The notes beneath the pieces were generated by a model that made no database searches, was not told the origin of the DNA, and was given only the letters and a program-made list of their open reading frames with translations. Position numbers and translations under genes: made by a program. Source: Gammaproteobacteria bacterium (lineage in GTDB: Bacteria > Pseudomonadota > Gammaproteobacteria > Pseudomonadales > Halieaceae). From it: 64,000 nt of DNA. This document shows, one piece after another, positions 30,473-39,638 of this stretch (position 1 is the first letter of the stretch; each line of letters begins with the position of its first letter). The stretch lies in contig JAUIEP010000003.1 in the NCBI GenBank assembly GCA_030428835.1, positions 1 through 64,000 on the forward strand, in the 5' to 3' direction.

Positions 30473-32968
30473 TTGGCTGAGAGCTACCACATCGCCATTA
30501 TTGGCGCTGGTCCGGCTGGGCTGAGTGCAGCCGGAAGAGCGGCCCACCACGACAAGGAGTCCGGGGCAAGCAATCCCACCTACGTCCTCCTTGAAGGTTT
30601 CTCGACCTTCGCGAAAACGATCCAGAAGTACCAGAAGGGCAAGCATGTCATGGACACGCCCGGCTTCCTGGACCTGCGCAGCCCCGTACCGTTCGTGGCC
30701 GGCACGCGGGAGGCCATCCTCGACGGCTGGCAGAACAGCATCGACACCGACGGCATCAACATCCGCTACAACAGCGAGGTGACCGCGATCGAGGGGGAGC
30801 GCGGCAACTTTTCCATCAAGACCTCGAGCGGCGAGACGATCAGCGCCGAGCACGTGATCATGTCGATCGGCACCCAGGGCAACCCGCGGACGCTCGGGGT
30901 TCCAGGTGATGCTGAATCTGACTTTGTGCTCTATACCCTTGATGATCCTGAAGAATTCCAAAAGGAGACCATCGTTGTCGTGGGCGCGGGCGACGCCGCG
31001 ATCGAAAACGCCATCGCGCTGGCCGAGTACAACAAGGTGTATATCGTCAACCGGCGCAACGAATTCAGCCGGGCGAAGGACGGCAACCTGAACGCGGTAC
31101 TCGCGGCCATCAACGACAAGAGCCGCGACTTCCACTGTTTCTACGAGACCAATATCGGCGGCCTGGAACTGCCGGACGCACCCGGCGCCGCCGGGGCCAT
31201 CATCCTGAACACGGCCACCGGCGAGGAGCGGGTGGAGTGCCACCGCATCATCGCCCGGCTGGGCACCCTGCCGCCGCGCAAGTTCGTGGAGTCCTGCGGC
31301 ATCGAGATCTCCAGCCCCAGCGCCGACGCGGTACCGGACGTCGACAACGAGTACATGAGCAACGTGCCGGGTCTCTACGTCATCGGCGCGCTCGGCGGCT
31401 ACCCGCTCATCAAGCAGGCGATGAACCAGGGTTATGACGTCGTCGAGTACATCCACGGCAACCACGTGGAGCCCGTGGACACGCCCATCCTGAAGAAGAA
31501 GTTCCAGGGCCTGCCGATCAAGATGCCCACCCCGGAAGAGGTTCTGAGCCTCTACCAGTCCAAGATCCCGATGTTCCGCCGCATGAACCCGCTCGCCTTC
31601 CGCGAGTTGATTATCGAGAGCCGCATCCTCGTCGGCCTCGAGCCGGGGGAGTTCGACCGGACCCCCGCGGACGACGACGAACACGCCACGGTTTTCATCA
31701 AGGACGGCGAGCCGGTGTACCAGCACGGCGAGTACTCCACCTCCTTCTATACCCTCGTGGAGGGCGAGGTGCGCATGCAGCTCGACGAGGACGGGGCCTG
31801 GCACGACATCAAGCCCGGGCAGTTCTTCGGCGAGATGAGCCTGATCTCCGGGCGCCCGCGCCAGGGCAGCGCCATCGCCGAACGCGACTGCATCCTGATC
31901 GAGACGCCGCGGCGTATCATGGTCAAGCTGATGAACTCCAACGAGGAGGTGCGCGCCGGCATCGACCGCGTCTTCATCATCCGCGCGCTGCAGTCGGCTT
32001 TCAAACCGAACCTGTCCCTGGCCGAGATGGCGGAGATCGCCGACAACGTCGAGTCCTGCCAGTTCAAGCCGGGCGAGGCGATCTTCCGCGAGGGCGAAGA
32101 AGGCGACGCGCTGCACCTGATCCGCTCGGGCACGGTGACACTCTCCCGCGGCAAGGAACAACTCGTGGTCGCCAAGCGCCACTCCGGCGAAATCGTCGGC
32201 CAGATGGCGCTGATGGGCTCACCCATGCGCCGCGACACCGCGACCGCCGCCGTCCGCGCCGAAACGCTCAAGGTGCGCCGCCCCGAATTCCTGAAGATGG
32301 CCAACAGCCAGCCCGATACGGTGGAGAAGCTCCAGGACGGCCTGAGCACCCTGCTGCGCCAGACCAACTCCATGGCGTCCCAGCCCGAATCCTCCCGCGC
32401 CATCGGCTTCCTGATGGACCAGGGCCTGGGCGAGGCGACCAACGCGCTGGTGATCGACGAGGCGCTCTGCGTCGGCTGCGACAACTGCGAGAAGGCCTGC
32501 GCCGAAACACACGGCGGCATCTCCCGCCTGCGCCGGGAGGAAGGCGCGTCGTTCGCGTCCCTGCACGTGCCCATCGTGTGCCGCCACTGCGAGCTGCCGC
32601 ACTGCATGAAAGACTGCCCGCCCGACGCCCTGCGCCGCTCGCCGACCGGCGAGGTCTTTATCTCGGACACCTGCATCGGCTGCGGCAACTGCGAGACGAA
32701 CTGTCCCTACGACGCCATCAAGCTGAGCTACCAGCCCAAGCCCAAGCCCTCCCTCTTCTCCTGGCTGTTCTTTGGCCGCGGCTCGGGACCGGGAGAGCCC
32801 GACAGCTTCACGCCGACTGATGCCTCCAAGAATTCCGGCAAGAAGGCCGTCAAGTGCGACGCCTGCATGAACCTGGCCGGCGGCCCGGCGTGCGTGCGCG
32901 CCTGCCCCACGGGCGCGGCGGTCAGGCTGGGCCCGGAACAGTTCATTGAACTGGTGGAGGCGCGCTGA
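30473..32968 (+). CDS. FAD/NAD(P) oxidoreductase fused to two cyclic-nucleotide-binding domains and a multi-[4Fe-4S] domain
   Basis: TTG start; HIAIIGAGPAGLSAAGRAA; VVVGAGDAAIENAIAL; cNMP-like GEYSTSFYTLVEGEVRM...GQFFGEMSLISGRPRQGSAIA and FKPGEAIFREGEEGDALHLIRSG; CVGCDNCEKAC, CRHCELPHCMKDCPP, CIGCGNCETNCP, CDACMNLAGGPACVRACP. Confidence 0.92.
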   Translation: MAESYHIAIIGAGPAGLSAAGRAAHHDKESGASNPTYVLLEGFSTFAKTIQKYQKGKHVMDTPGFLDLRSPVPFVAGTREAILDGWQNSIDTDGINIRYNSEVTAIEGERGNFSIKTSSGETISAEHVIMSIGTQGNPRTLGVPGDAESDFVLYTLDDPEEFQKETIVVVGAGDAAIENAIALAEYNKVYIVNRRNEFSRAKDGNLNAVLAAINDKSRDFHCFYETNIGGLELPDAPGAAGAIILNTATGEERVECHRIIARLGTLPPRKFVESCGIEISSPSADAVPDVDNEYMSNVPGLYVIGALGGYPLIKQAMNQGYDVVEYIHGNHVEPVDTPILKKKFQGLPIKMPTPEEVLSLYQSKIPMFRRMNPLAFRELIIESRILVGLEPGEFDRTPADDDEHATVFIKDGEPVYQHGEYSTSFYTLVEGEVRMQLDEDGAWHDIKPGQFFGEMSLISGRPRQGSAIAERDCILIETPRRIMVKLMNSNEEVRAGIDRVFIIRALQSAFKPNLSLAEMAEIADNVESCQFKPGEAIFREGEEGDALHLIRSGTVTLSRGKEQLVVAKRHSGEIVGQMALMGSPMRRDTATAAVRAETLKVRRPEFLKMANSQPDTVEKLQDGLSTLLRQTNSMASQPESSRAIGFLMDQGLGEATNALVIDEALCVGCDNCEKACAETHGGISRLRREEGASFASLHVPIVCRHCELPHCMKDCPPDALRRSPTGEVFISDTCIGCGNCETNCPYDAIKLSYQPKPKPSLFSWLFFGRGSGPGEPDSFTPTDASKNSGKKAVKCDACMNLAGGPACVRACPTGAAVRLGPEQFIELVEAR

Positions 32969-32970
32969 CA

Positions 32971-33843
32971 ATGCATGAGAGCCTTCTCAGCTGGCAGCGT
33001 TTCCGCTACCTCTATATCGCACTCGCGCTCGCGGGCGCCAGCATCGTCCTCTATATCACCCAGAGCGGCAACACCGCGCAGCCGCCCAACGGCGGCACCT
33101 GGCAGGGCTATACGCTGGGCACCGTCGGCGCCCTGCTGATCCTGTGGCTCAGCCTGCTCGGCATCCGCAAGCGCCAGTACAGTTCCAATGTCGGCTCGGT
33201 GCAAAGCTGGGCGTCGGCCCACGTCTACCTCGGTATCGCACTGCTCGTGGTCGCCACGCTGCACTGCGCCGCCCAGTTCGGCTGGAACGTGCACACACTC
33301 GCCTATGTGCTCATGTGCCTGGTCATCGGCACCGGCATCTACGGTCTCTACGTCTACCTGCACCTGCCCCGCGCCATGGCGCGCAACCACGCCGGCCGCG
33401 ACGTGAACAGCTGGATGAAGGAGCTGGGCGACGTGGACGACGGGATCCGCGACGCCGCGGGCAATGTCGACGCCGACCTGCAGGCAATGGTGTTGTCGGC
33501 GCTCGATCTCACCCGGCTGGGTGGCGGCGTCTTCGCGCAAATATTTGCACAGGACCGCTGCCGCGTGCAGACCGGCAGCGGCGTCATCTCCAACCAGGGC
33601 CAGCAGGCCCTGATCGACGAATTGTCCAGGCGCATACCCGACGCGCGCGTCGTCCGCGAGGCCGAGACGCTGAACGAGCTGATGGCGCTCTTCGGGCGGC
33701 GGCAGGTCATCCTGAACCTGCTGCGCAAGGACGTGCAGTACCGGGCGCTGCTCAAGATCTGGCTGTACTTCCACGTGCCACTGACCATGGCCCTGCTGGT
33801 GGCCCTGACCATTCACATCATCGTTGTCTTCCTCTACTGGTAG
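32971..33843 (+). CDS. Cytochrome-b-like multi-TM membrane protein
   Basis: About 4-5 TM helices with His in membrane segments (SAHVYLGIALLVVATLHCAAQFGW, LYFHVPLTMALLVALTIHIIVVFLYW). Confidence 0.65.
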   Translation: MHESLLSWQRFRYLYIALALAGASIVLYITQSGNTAQPPNGGTWQGYTLGTVGALLILWLSLLGIRKRQYSSNVGSVQSWASAHVYLGIALLVVATLHCAAQFGWNVHTLAYVLMCLVIGTGIYGLYVYLHLPRAMARNHAGRDVNSWMKELGDVDDGIRDAAGNVDADLQAMVLSALDLTRLGGGVFAQIFAQDRCRVQTGSGVISNQGQQALIDELSRRIPDARVVREAETLNELMALFGRRQVILNLLRKDVQYRALLKIWLYFHVPLTMALLVALTIHIIVVFLYW

Positions 33844-33847
33844 CGCC

Positions 33848-35581
33848 GTGCATTATCTGATCAGAACTCTCACAGGTCGCGGCCGGGACACAGCTCTCGA
33901 GACGGAATACTCCGCAGACCAGCTCACACTGGGCAGCGGCGAGAAGGACACGGTGCAGTTGCCGGGCCTGGCCGGACAGCTCCGCTTCAGCCCGACCGGC
34001 GACGGCGGCGCCAGTTTCTCGGCGAAGGGCATCAAGGCCACGATCGGCGGCGACAGCACCGCCAAGGCCAAACTGGCGGTCGGCGACCAGCTCCAGGTGC
34101 CCGGCTACGCGCTGGAAGTCATCGCGGCGCCGACCGGCTTCGATTTCGGGCTGCAGATCCAGTCCGAGGGCGTCAGCTACGCGGACAGCATGGAGGTCAG
34201 CGAACGGCTGTGGAGTATGCGGCGCTCGAGCTGGTTGCTTGCACTCCTGGTCCTCGTGCTGTGCTTCCTTATCCCCGTCGGGGTCCTGTTCTCCCCCGAC
34301 GTGGCGCAGACATTGCGCGACGCGCCACTGCCGGACGACGGCATGTGGTCCAGCGGCCCGCTGGTCAGCGCGCACTCCACGGCGGGCATCGCCGAGGACT
34401 GCCAGTCCTGCCATACCACACCGTTTGTGATGGTGAAGGACCAGGCCTGCCTGACCTGCCACCGCGACATCCAGGAACACGTGGACATCGGCATACACGG
34501 GGCGGAGGATTTCGCCGACGTACGTTGCGCCACGTGTCACCGCGAGCACAATGAGCCCACGACCATGGTGCGCATGGACAACGGCCTGTGCGTCGATTGC
34601 CACGCCGAGCCGGCCGACTTCCCGAAGGCCGAGGGCATGGCCGAGGCGCACAACTTCACGGCCGATGAGCACCCCGAATTCCGCATCGACCTGCTGGTGC
34701 CGAAAGGTCGCGGCGGTTCGATGAGCTGGGTCTACGAACCGCGTCGACTGAACGAGCCGGGTCTGGCCGAACAGTCCGGTCTCAAGTTCAACCACGACGT
34801 GCACCTGAACCCGGCCAAGGTGAAGAACCTGCAGACCGACGAGGCGCTGGACTGCGCCGCCTGCCACCAGCTGGAGGCGGACGACGAGCACTTCGCGCCC
34901 ATCACCATGGACGGCGAGTGCCGCAGTTGCCACGAGCTGGTCTTCGACAAGTTCGATCCCAAGCGTGAACTGCCGCACGGTAATACCGAGGCCGCGCTCG
35001 TGGCCATGGAGGCGCACTACATTCGCCAGTTCACCGACCCTGACCTGCGTGCCAAGCGCTCCGGCGGAGACAATGACGCCCGCTCGAGCCGCCGCAAGCC
35101 CGGCAGCAAGCCGAACGAGGGCGTGACCTGTAACGGCACTCCCTTCGAGTGCGGCCGCCAGGAGACCGAGCGCCAGGCCGGCGTCCAGTTCAGCAAGACA
35201 GGCTGCGTGACCTGCCACAACGTGGTCGATTCCATGAGCGACAACCTGCTCGACCGCTACTACGTGCAGCCCGTGCGGATCACGGGCGACTGGTATACCG
35301 GCAACCGATTCGATCACCGCGCCCACATGGCCTTCCAGGGCGAAAACCAGGATGAAGTCTGCATGAGCTGCCACGAGGTCATGACCTCGGGCCATGCCGA
35401 AGACATCCTGATTCCCGGCCGCGACAACTGCCTGGAGTGTCACGACGACAACCTGGGCGACACCACCGTTTACTGCGTCAGTTGCCACGCGTTCCACCTG
35501 CCCGCGGGCACCATGGCTACCGAAAGCCGGAACGTCGGCCTGATGCACCAAAACCCGCGCGAGAGCACTGAGGGAGAATAA
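33848..35581 (+). CDS. Decaheme c-type cytochrome with N-terminal FHA-like cytoplasmic domain and single TM
   Basis: GTG start (TTG at 33824 also possible); N-term beta-rich VHYLIRTLTGRGRDTALETEYSADQLTLGSGEKDTVQLPG; TM LLALLVLVLCFLIPVGVLF; ten CXXCH (CQSCH, CLTCH, CATCH, CVDCH, CAACH, CRSCH, CVTCH, CMSCH, CLECH, CVSCH). Confidence 0.85.
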   Translation: MHYLIRTLTGRGRDTALETEYSADQLTLGSGEKDTVQLPGLAGQLRFSPTGDGGASFSAKGIKATIGGDSTAKAKLAVGDQLQVPGYALEVIAAPTGFDFGLQIQSEGVSYADSMEVSERLWSMRRSSWLLALLVLVLCFLIPVGVLFSPDVAQTLRDAPLPDDGMWSSGPLVSAHSTAGIAEDCQSCHTTPFVMVKDQACLTCHRDIQEHVDIGIHGAEDFADVRCATCHREHNEPTTMVRMDNGLCVDCHAEPADFPKAEGMAEAHNFTADEHPEFRIDLLVPKGRGGSMSWVYEPRRLNEPGLAEQSGLKFNHDVHLNPAKVKNLQTDEALDCAACHQLEADDEHFAPITMDGECRSCHELVFDKFDPKRELPHGNTEAALVAMEAHYIRQFTDPDLRAKRSGGDNDARSSRRKPGSKPNEGVTCNGTPFECGRQETERQAGVQFSKTGCVTCHNVVDSMSDNLLDRYYVQPVRITGDWYTGNRFDHRAHMAFQGENQDEVCMSCHEVMTSGHAEDILIPGRDNCLECHDDNLGDTTVYCVSCHAFHLPAGTMATESRNVGLMHQNPRESTEGE

Positions 35582-35584
35582 ACC

Positions 35585-37750
35585 ATGAAATGGCGTGCAC
35601 TATTGCTCAGCGGAGTTCTCGTCCTCGGCGCCTGCGGCGGCGGAGGGGGCGGCGGACCCGGCCTGGGCTCCTCCCCCGGCAACGACGATACGGGTAAATC
35701 GTGCGACGGTTTCTGCGCGGACGCCGGGGCACCCATCCGCCTGACGGTGGCGGACGTCAAGCAGATCCTGGCCCAGGCGCTGCACCAATCCACCGCACTG
35801 GAGGGCGCCGAGAAAACCACCATCGCGGTCGTGGACCGGGTCGGCAATGTGCTGGCAGTTCACCAGAAAGGCGGCGGCCAGACCCTGCGCATCACGACGG
35901 ACGACCCGAATCAGGTCAAGGCGGCGCTCGATGGCCTGACGATTCCCGCCGATTTCAGCCCGGACACGCTGGCCGCGATCGCCAAGGCCATTACGGGCGC
36001 CTACCTGTCCAGCGAGGGCAATGCATTCACCACCCGCACCGCCAACCAGATCGTGCAGGAACACTTCAACCCGGGCGAGCGCAACCAGCCGAGCGGCCCG
36101 CTGTTCGGCGTGCAGTTCAGCCAGCTCGCCTGCTCCGACTTTATGATGGCATCGCCCGAGCCGGGCACGAGCGTCGGTCCGCAGCGTTCGCCGCTGGGCA
36201 TGTCCGCGGATCCGGGCGGCCTGCCGCTGTACAAGAACGGCACTGTGGTCGGCGGCATCGGTGTCATCTCGGACGGCCTGTACGGCATCGACAAGAACAT
36301 TCTCAACAACGACCGCGACAACGATGAGATGATAGCGGTAGCGGGTACCTTCGGGTTTGCCGCTCCCAAGCCGCGACGCGCGGATCGCATCACGGTTGAG
36401 GGCAAGACCTTCCGCTACGCCGACGTCGACTTCGAGAATCTCCCGGTGTCGCCGGAAGATGCGCCGGCCTATGACTCACTCGGCGCAGAGATGGGAATGC
36501 TGCGCGCGGTAAACGGCTACACAGACGGAGCGATCGTCGCGGGCACGGCATTTACCACCCCGGAATCCGGCGTGCGCGCGGTGCAGGCGGGCGACTACCC
36601 ACCGGCCGACGTCGCGGACTTCCAGGCGCTGCAGGCGTTTACCTTCGTCGACGAGAACAACCAGGTGCGTTTCCCCCCGAGGGACGGCATGGACGCGGCC
36701 GAGCTGGCCCAGGCGGGCGGCGCGGCCCCGATTTCCGCCGATGAGGTCACGCAGCTGATGAAAAGCGCCCTCGGCGTCGCGTTGCGGGGTCGCGCGCAGA
36801 TCCGCACGCCGCAGAGCACGCCGATCCGGGTCACAGTTTCCGTCGTCGACTCCCAGGGCAATATCCTCGGCATGATGCGCACCCGCGACGGGCCCATCTT
36901 CGGCTCCGATGTTTCGCTGCAGAAGGCGCGCACCGCCACCTTCTTCTCGTCGAAGGATGCCGCTTCGGTACTGCGCTCCATCGACGACCTGACCTACATC
37001 CCCCTGCTGCAAGCAGACGGCTTTCCCCCACTCGGGCCTGTCCCGGATATCCAGTACCTTGAAATTGACCCCGTGATCGACCCGTCCGGCGTGCCGGTGG
37101 TCCGGCCGTACGGCGATCCCATCCTGGTCAGCGACTACGTGGCGGCGGCCAAGGCCTTCGTCGGCGCGGGCGCGCTGGAGGACGGCACCGCGTTCGCGGA
37201 CCGCTCCGGCGGCAACCTGTCGCGCCCGTTCTTCCCGGACGGCATTCGCAACACTGCCAACGGCCCGTTCAGCAAGCCCTTCGAACTGGCGGAGCCGGGC
37301 CAGGTGCAGTGGAGTGTCTTCTCGTCAGGACTGCAGCTGGACCTGGTCCTCGGGCGCATACTGCAGCACGTGCTGTTTGCACTGGGTGACCCTCGCGTCC
37401 CGGATGTCGGCAGCAACTGCATCGGTCTCGAGCCGGACGCACCCACCAGGATCAATAACGGTATCCAGATCTTCCCGGGCTCCGTCCCCATCTTCCGCGG
37501 CGACCAACTGGTCGGCGGCATCGGCATCTCTGGCGACGGTATCGACCAGGACGACATGATTTCCTTCCTCGGCCTGCACGAGGCGGGGCTCGCCCTGGCT
37601 GACGCCGGCGCGGCGAACCCTATCGGCAACGCACCGAAGGAAATGCGGGCAGACCAGTTGAAGCCCAAGGGCGAGCGCCTGCGCTACGTGCAGTGTCCAC
37701 AAACACCTTATATCGGAAGCAGCGAAAACTTCGTCTGCGACGGCAAATAG
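35585..37750 (+). CDS. Lipoprotein with two GlcG/HbpS-like (DUF336) domains
   Basis: Lipobox LVLGACGGGGGGG; LTVADVKQILAQALHQS...TTIAVVDRVGNVLAVHQ and second ISADEVTQLMKSALGVALRGRAQIRTP...VTVSVVDSQGNILGMMRTRDGPIFGSDVSLQKARTA. Confidence 0.8.
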   Translation: MKWRALLLSGVLVLGACGGGGGGGPGLGSSPGNDDTGKSCDGFCADAGAPIRLTVADVKQILAQALHQSTALEGAEKTTIAVVDRVGNVLAVHQKGGGQTLRITTDDPNQVKAALDGLTIPADFSPDTLAAIAKAITGAYLSSEGNAFTTRTANQIVQEHFNPGERNQPSGPLFGVQFSQLACSDFMMASPEPGTSVGPQRSPLGMSADPGGLPLYKNGTVVGGIGVISDGLYGIDKNILNNDRDNDEMIAVAGTFGFAAPKPRRADRITVEGKTFRYADVDFENLPVSPEDAPAYDSLGAEMGMLRAVNGYTDGAIVAGTAFTTPESGVRAVQAGDYPPADVADFQALQAFTFVDENNQVRFPPRDGMDAAELAQAGGAAPISADEVTQLMKSALGVALRGRAQIRTPQSTPIRVTVSVVDSQGNILGMMRTRDGPIFGSDVSLQKARTATFFSSKDAASVLRSIDDLTYIPLLQADGFPPLGPVPDIQYLEIDPVIDPSGVPVVRPYGDPILVSDYVAAAKAFVGAGALEDGTAFADRSGGNLSRPFFPDGIRNTANGPFSKPFELAEPGQVQWSVFSSGLQLDLVLGRILQHVLFALGDPRVPDVGSNCIGLEPDAPTRINNGIQIFPGSVPIFRGDQLVGGIGISGDGIDQDDMISFLGLHEAGLALADAGAANPIGNAPKEMRADQLKPKGERLRYVQCPQTPYIGSSENFVCDGK

Positions 37751-37766
37751 GGACAGGGGGAGCAAC

Positions 37767-39629
37767 GTGAAAAGAAGCCTACTGTACTGTGCACTGGTCG
37801 CCGGTATTACCGGCGTGGCCAGCCTGTCCACCGCTCCCGTCCTGGCGCAGGATGGCGGAGAGAGCGCCGCGCAGGCGAGCGAGGATCGTCGCGACGCGCG
37901 CCGCCGCCCAGGCCGCAGCAACCGCAACGAGGAGTACTCGCGTGAGATCGTGGACGAAACCGCGCCCGGCGGCATCCGCGAGGAAAAAGTGGAGAAGCGC
38001 ACCGGCGGCGGCCGCTACGTCCTGCCGCGCAAGTACCGCAATACACCGCGCCCGACCGAAGACCACTTTGTGGATTCCATACCGATCCCCGATCGCTGGC
38101 GCATCATGGACAACTTCTACCCGGGCAATATCTGGGACCCCTACAACAACCAGAACGTCCTCAAAGGCGACGTGCCGCTGCACGACGACTGGTTCTTCAA
38201 CGTCATCGCCATCAGCGACACGGTGCTGGAATTCCGCCAGGTACCGACGCCGGTGGGCGTGCAGAGCACGCGCGATGCGGGCGACCTGGATGTACTCGGC
38301 ACGACGGAGCAACTCACGTTCAGCCAGAGCCTCCCGATCGAGTTCGTGTACTACCAGGGCAACACCGTGTTCAAGCCACCGGACTGGGAATTCCGTTTCA
38401 CGCCGGTGTTCAACTACAACTACACCGAGTTGGAGGAAATCACCGGGGTGAACGCCAACCCCGACGATGAGGCACGGCGCCACGACGACCACGTGGGCAT
38501 CCAGACGCTGTTCGTCGACAAGCACCTGCGCAACGTCTCGGATCGCTACGACTTCGACAGTCTGCGGGTGGGCATCCAGCCCTTTTCCAGCGACTTCCGG
38601 GGCTTCCTGTTCCAGGACGTGCCGTTCGGCGTGCGCCTGTTCGGCACGCGCGACAACAACATTTTCCAGTACAACCTCGCCTGGTTCCGGCGCATGGAGA
38701 AGGACACCAACAGCGGCCTGAACGACGTCACGGAAGACCTGCGCGACGACGACGTCTTCATCGCGAACCTGTACTGGCAGGATCTCGGCGTGAAAGGCTT
38801 CTTCTCCCAGGCGACCGTCGCGTACAACCGCAACCGTGAAGACTCGATCTTCTACGACAGCAACAACTTCATCCAGCGACCGGCCTCCATCGGCCAGGAG
38901 CGGCCGCGCACGTACGACGTCTACTACCTGGGCTACAACGGCGACGGGCACTTCGGGCGCCTCAACCTGACCGTGTCCGCGTACCTCGCCCTGGGCGAGG
39001 AGGACAACGGCGTGTTCAACGGGGAGAATTCCGACATCGAGGCGTTCTTCTTCGCCGCCGAGCCGGGTATCGACTTCGACTGGATACGCCTGCGCGGTTC
39101 CTTCCTCTACGGTTCGGGTGACGACGACCCCTATGACAACAAGTCACAGGGCTTCGACGCGATCTTCGAGAACCCGCAGTTCGCGGGTGCCGATACCAGC
39201 TACTGGATTCGCCAGGGCGTGCCGCTCATCGGCGGCGGCCGGGTTGCGCTGCAACAGCGCAACGGCGTGCTCAACTCGCTGGAGTCCTCGAAGGAACACG
39301 GCCAGTCCAACTTCACCAACCCCGGCGTAATCCTGGTCGGCGGCGGCGTGGACCTGGACGTCCTGCCCGAGTTCCGGCTGAGCTTCAACGCCAACTACCT
39401 GGCCTTCGCCGAGACCGAGGTGCTGGAAGTGGCGCGCGCCCAGTCGAACGTCGACGAGGAGATCGGTATCGACCTGTCCGCGGCGATCATCTGGCGGCCG
39501 TTCATGAGCCAGAATGTCGTGGTGCGGCTGTCCTACGCGCAGCTGCTCGCCGGCGACGGCTACGAAGACCTGTACGGCGATGAAGACGATCCCTACTCCA
39601 TCCTGCTCAATACGACCCTGACCTTCTGA
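37767..39629 (+). CDS. Putative large outer-membrane beta-barrel protein
   Basis: Signal peptide MKRSLLYCALVAGITGVASLSTAPVLAQ; repeated amphipathic strands; C-terminal PYSILLNTTLTF ending in Phe. Confidence 0.7.
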   Translation: MKRSLLYCALVAGITGVASLSTAPVLAQDGGESAAQASEDRRDARRRPGRSNRNEEYSREIVDETAPGGIREEKVEKRTGGGRYVLPRKYRNTPRPTEDHFVDSIPIPDRWRIMDNFYPGNIWDPYNNQNVLKGDVPLHDDWFFNVIAISDTVLEFRQVPTPVGVQSTRDAGDLDVLGTTEQLTFSQSLPIEFVYYQGNTVFKPPDWEFRFTPVFNYNYTELEEITGVNANPDDEARRHDDHVGIQTLFVDKHLRNVSDRYDFDSLRVGIQPFSSDFRGFLFQDVPFGVRLFGTRDNNIFQYNLAWFRRMEKDTNSGLNDVTEDLRDDDVFIANLYWQDLGVKGFFSQATVAYNRNREDSIFYDSNNFIQRPASIGQERPRTYDVYYLGYNGDGHFGRLNLTVSAYLALGEEDNGVFNGENSDIEAFFFAAEPGIDFDWIRLRGSFLYGSGDDDPYDNKSQGFDAIFENPQFAGADTSYWIRQGVPLIGGGRVALQQRNGVLNSLESSKEHGQSNFTNPGVILVGGGVDLDVLPEFRLSFNANYLAFAETEVLEVARAQSNVDEEIGIDLSAAIIWRPFMSQNVVVRLSYAQLLAGDGYEDLYGDEDDPYSILLNTTLTF

Positions 39630-39638
39630 GTGACTGCC

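Noticed and set aside
30449-32182. 577-aa antisense ORF opposite the flavoprotein
   Set aside because: Mirror of GC-rich codon usage; no family signatures.
33818-35551. 577-aa antisense ORF opposite the FHA-like decaheme gene
   Set aside because: Same reason; coding evidence is on the + strand.
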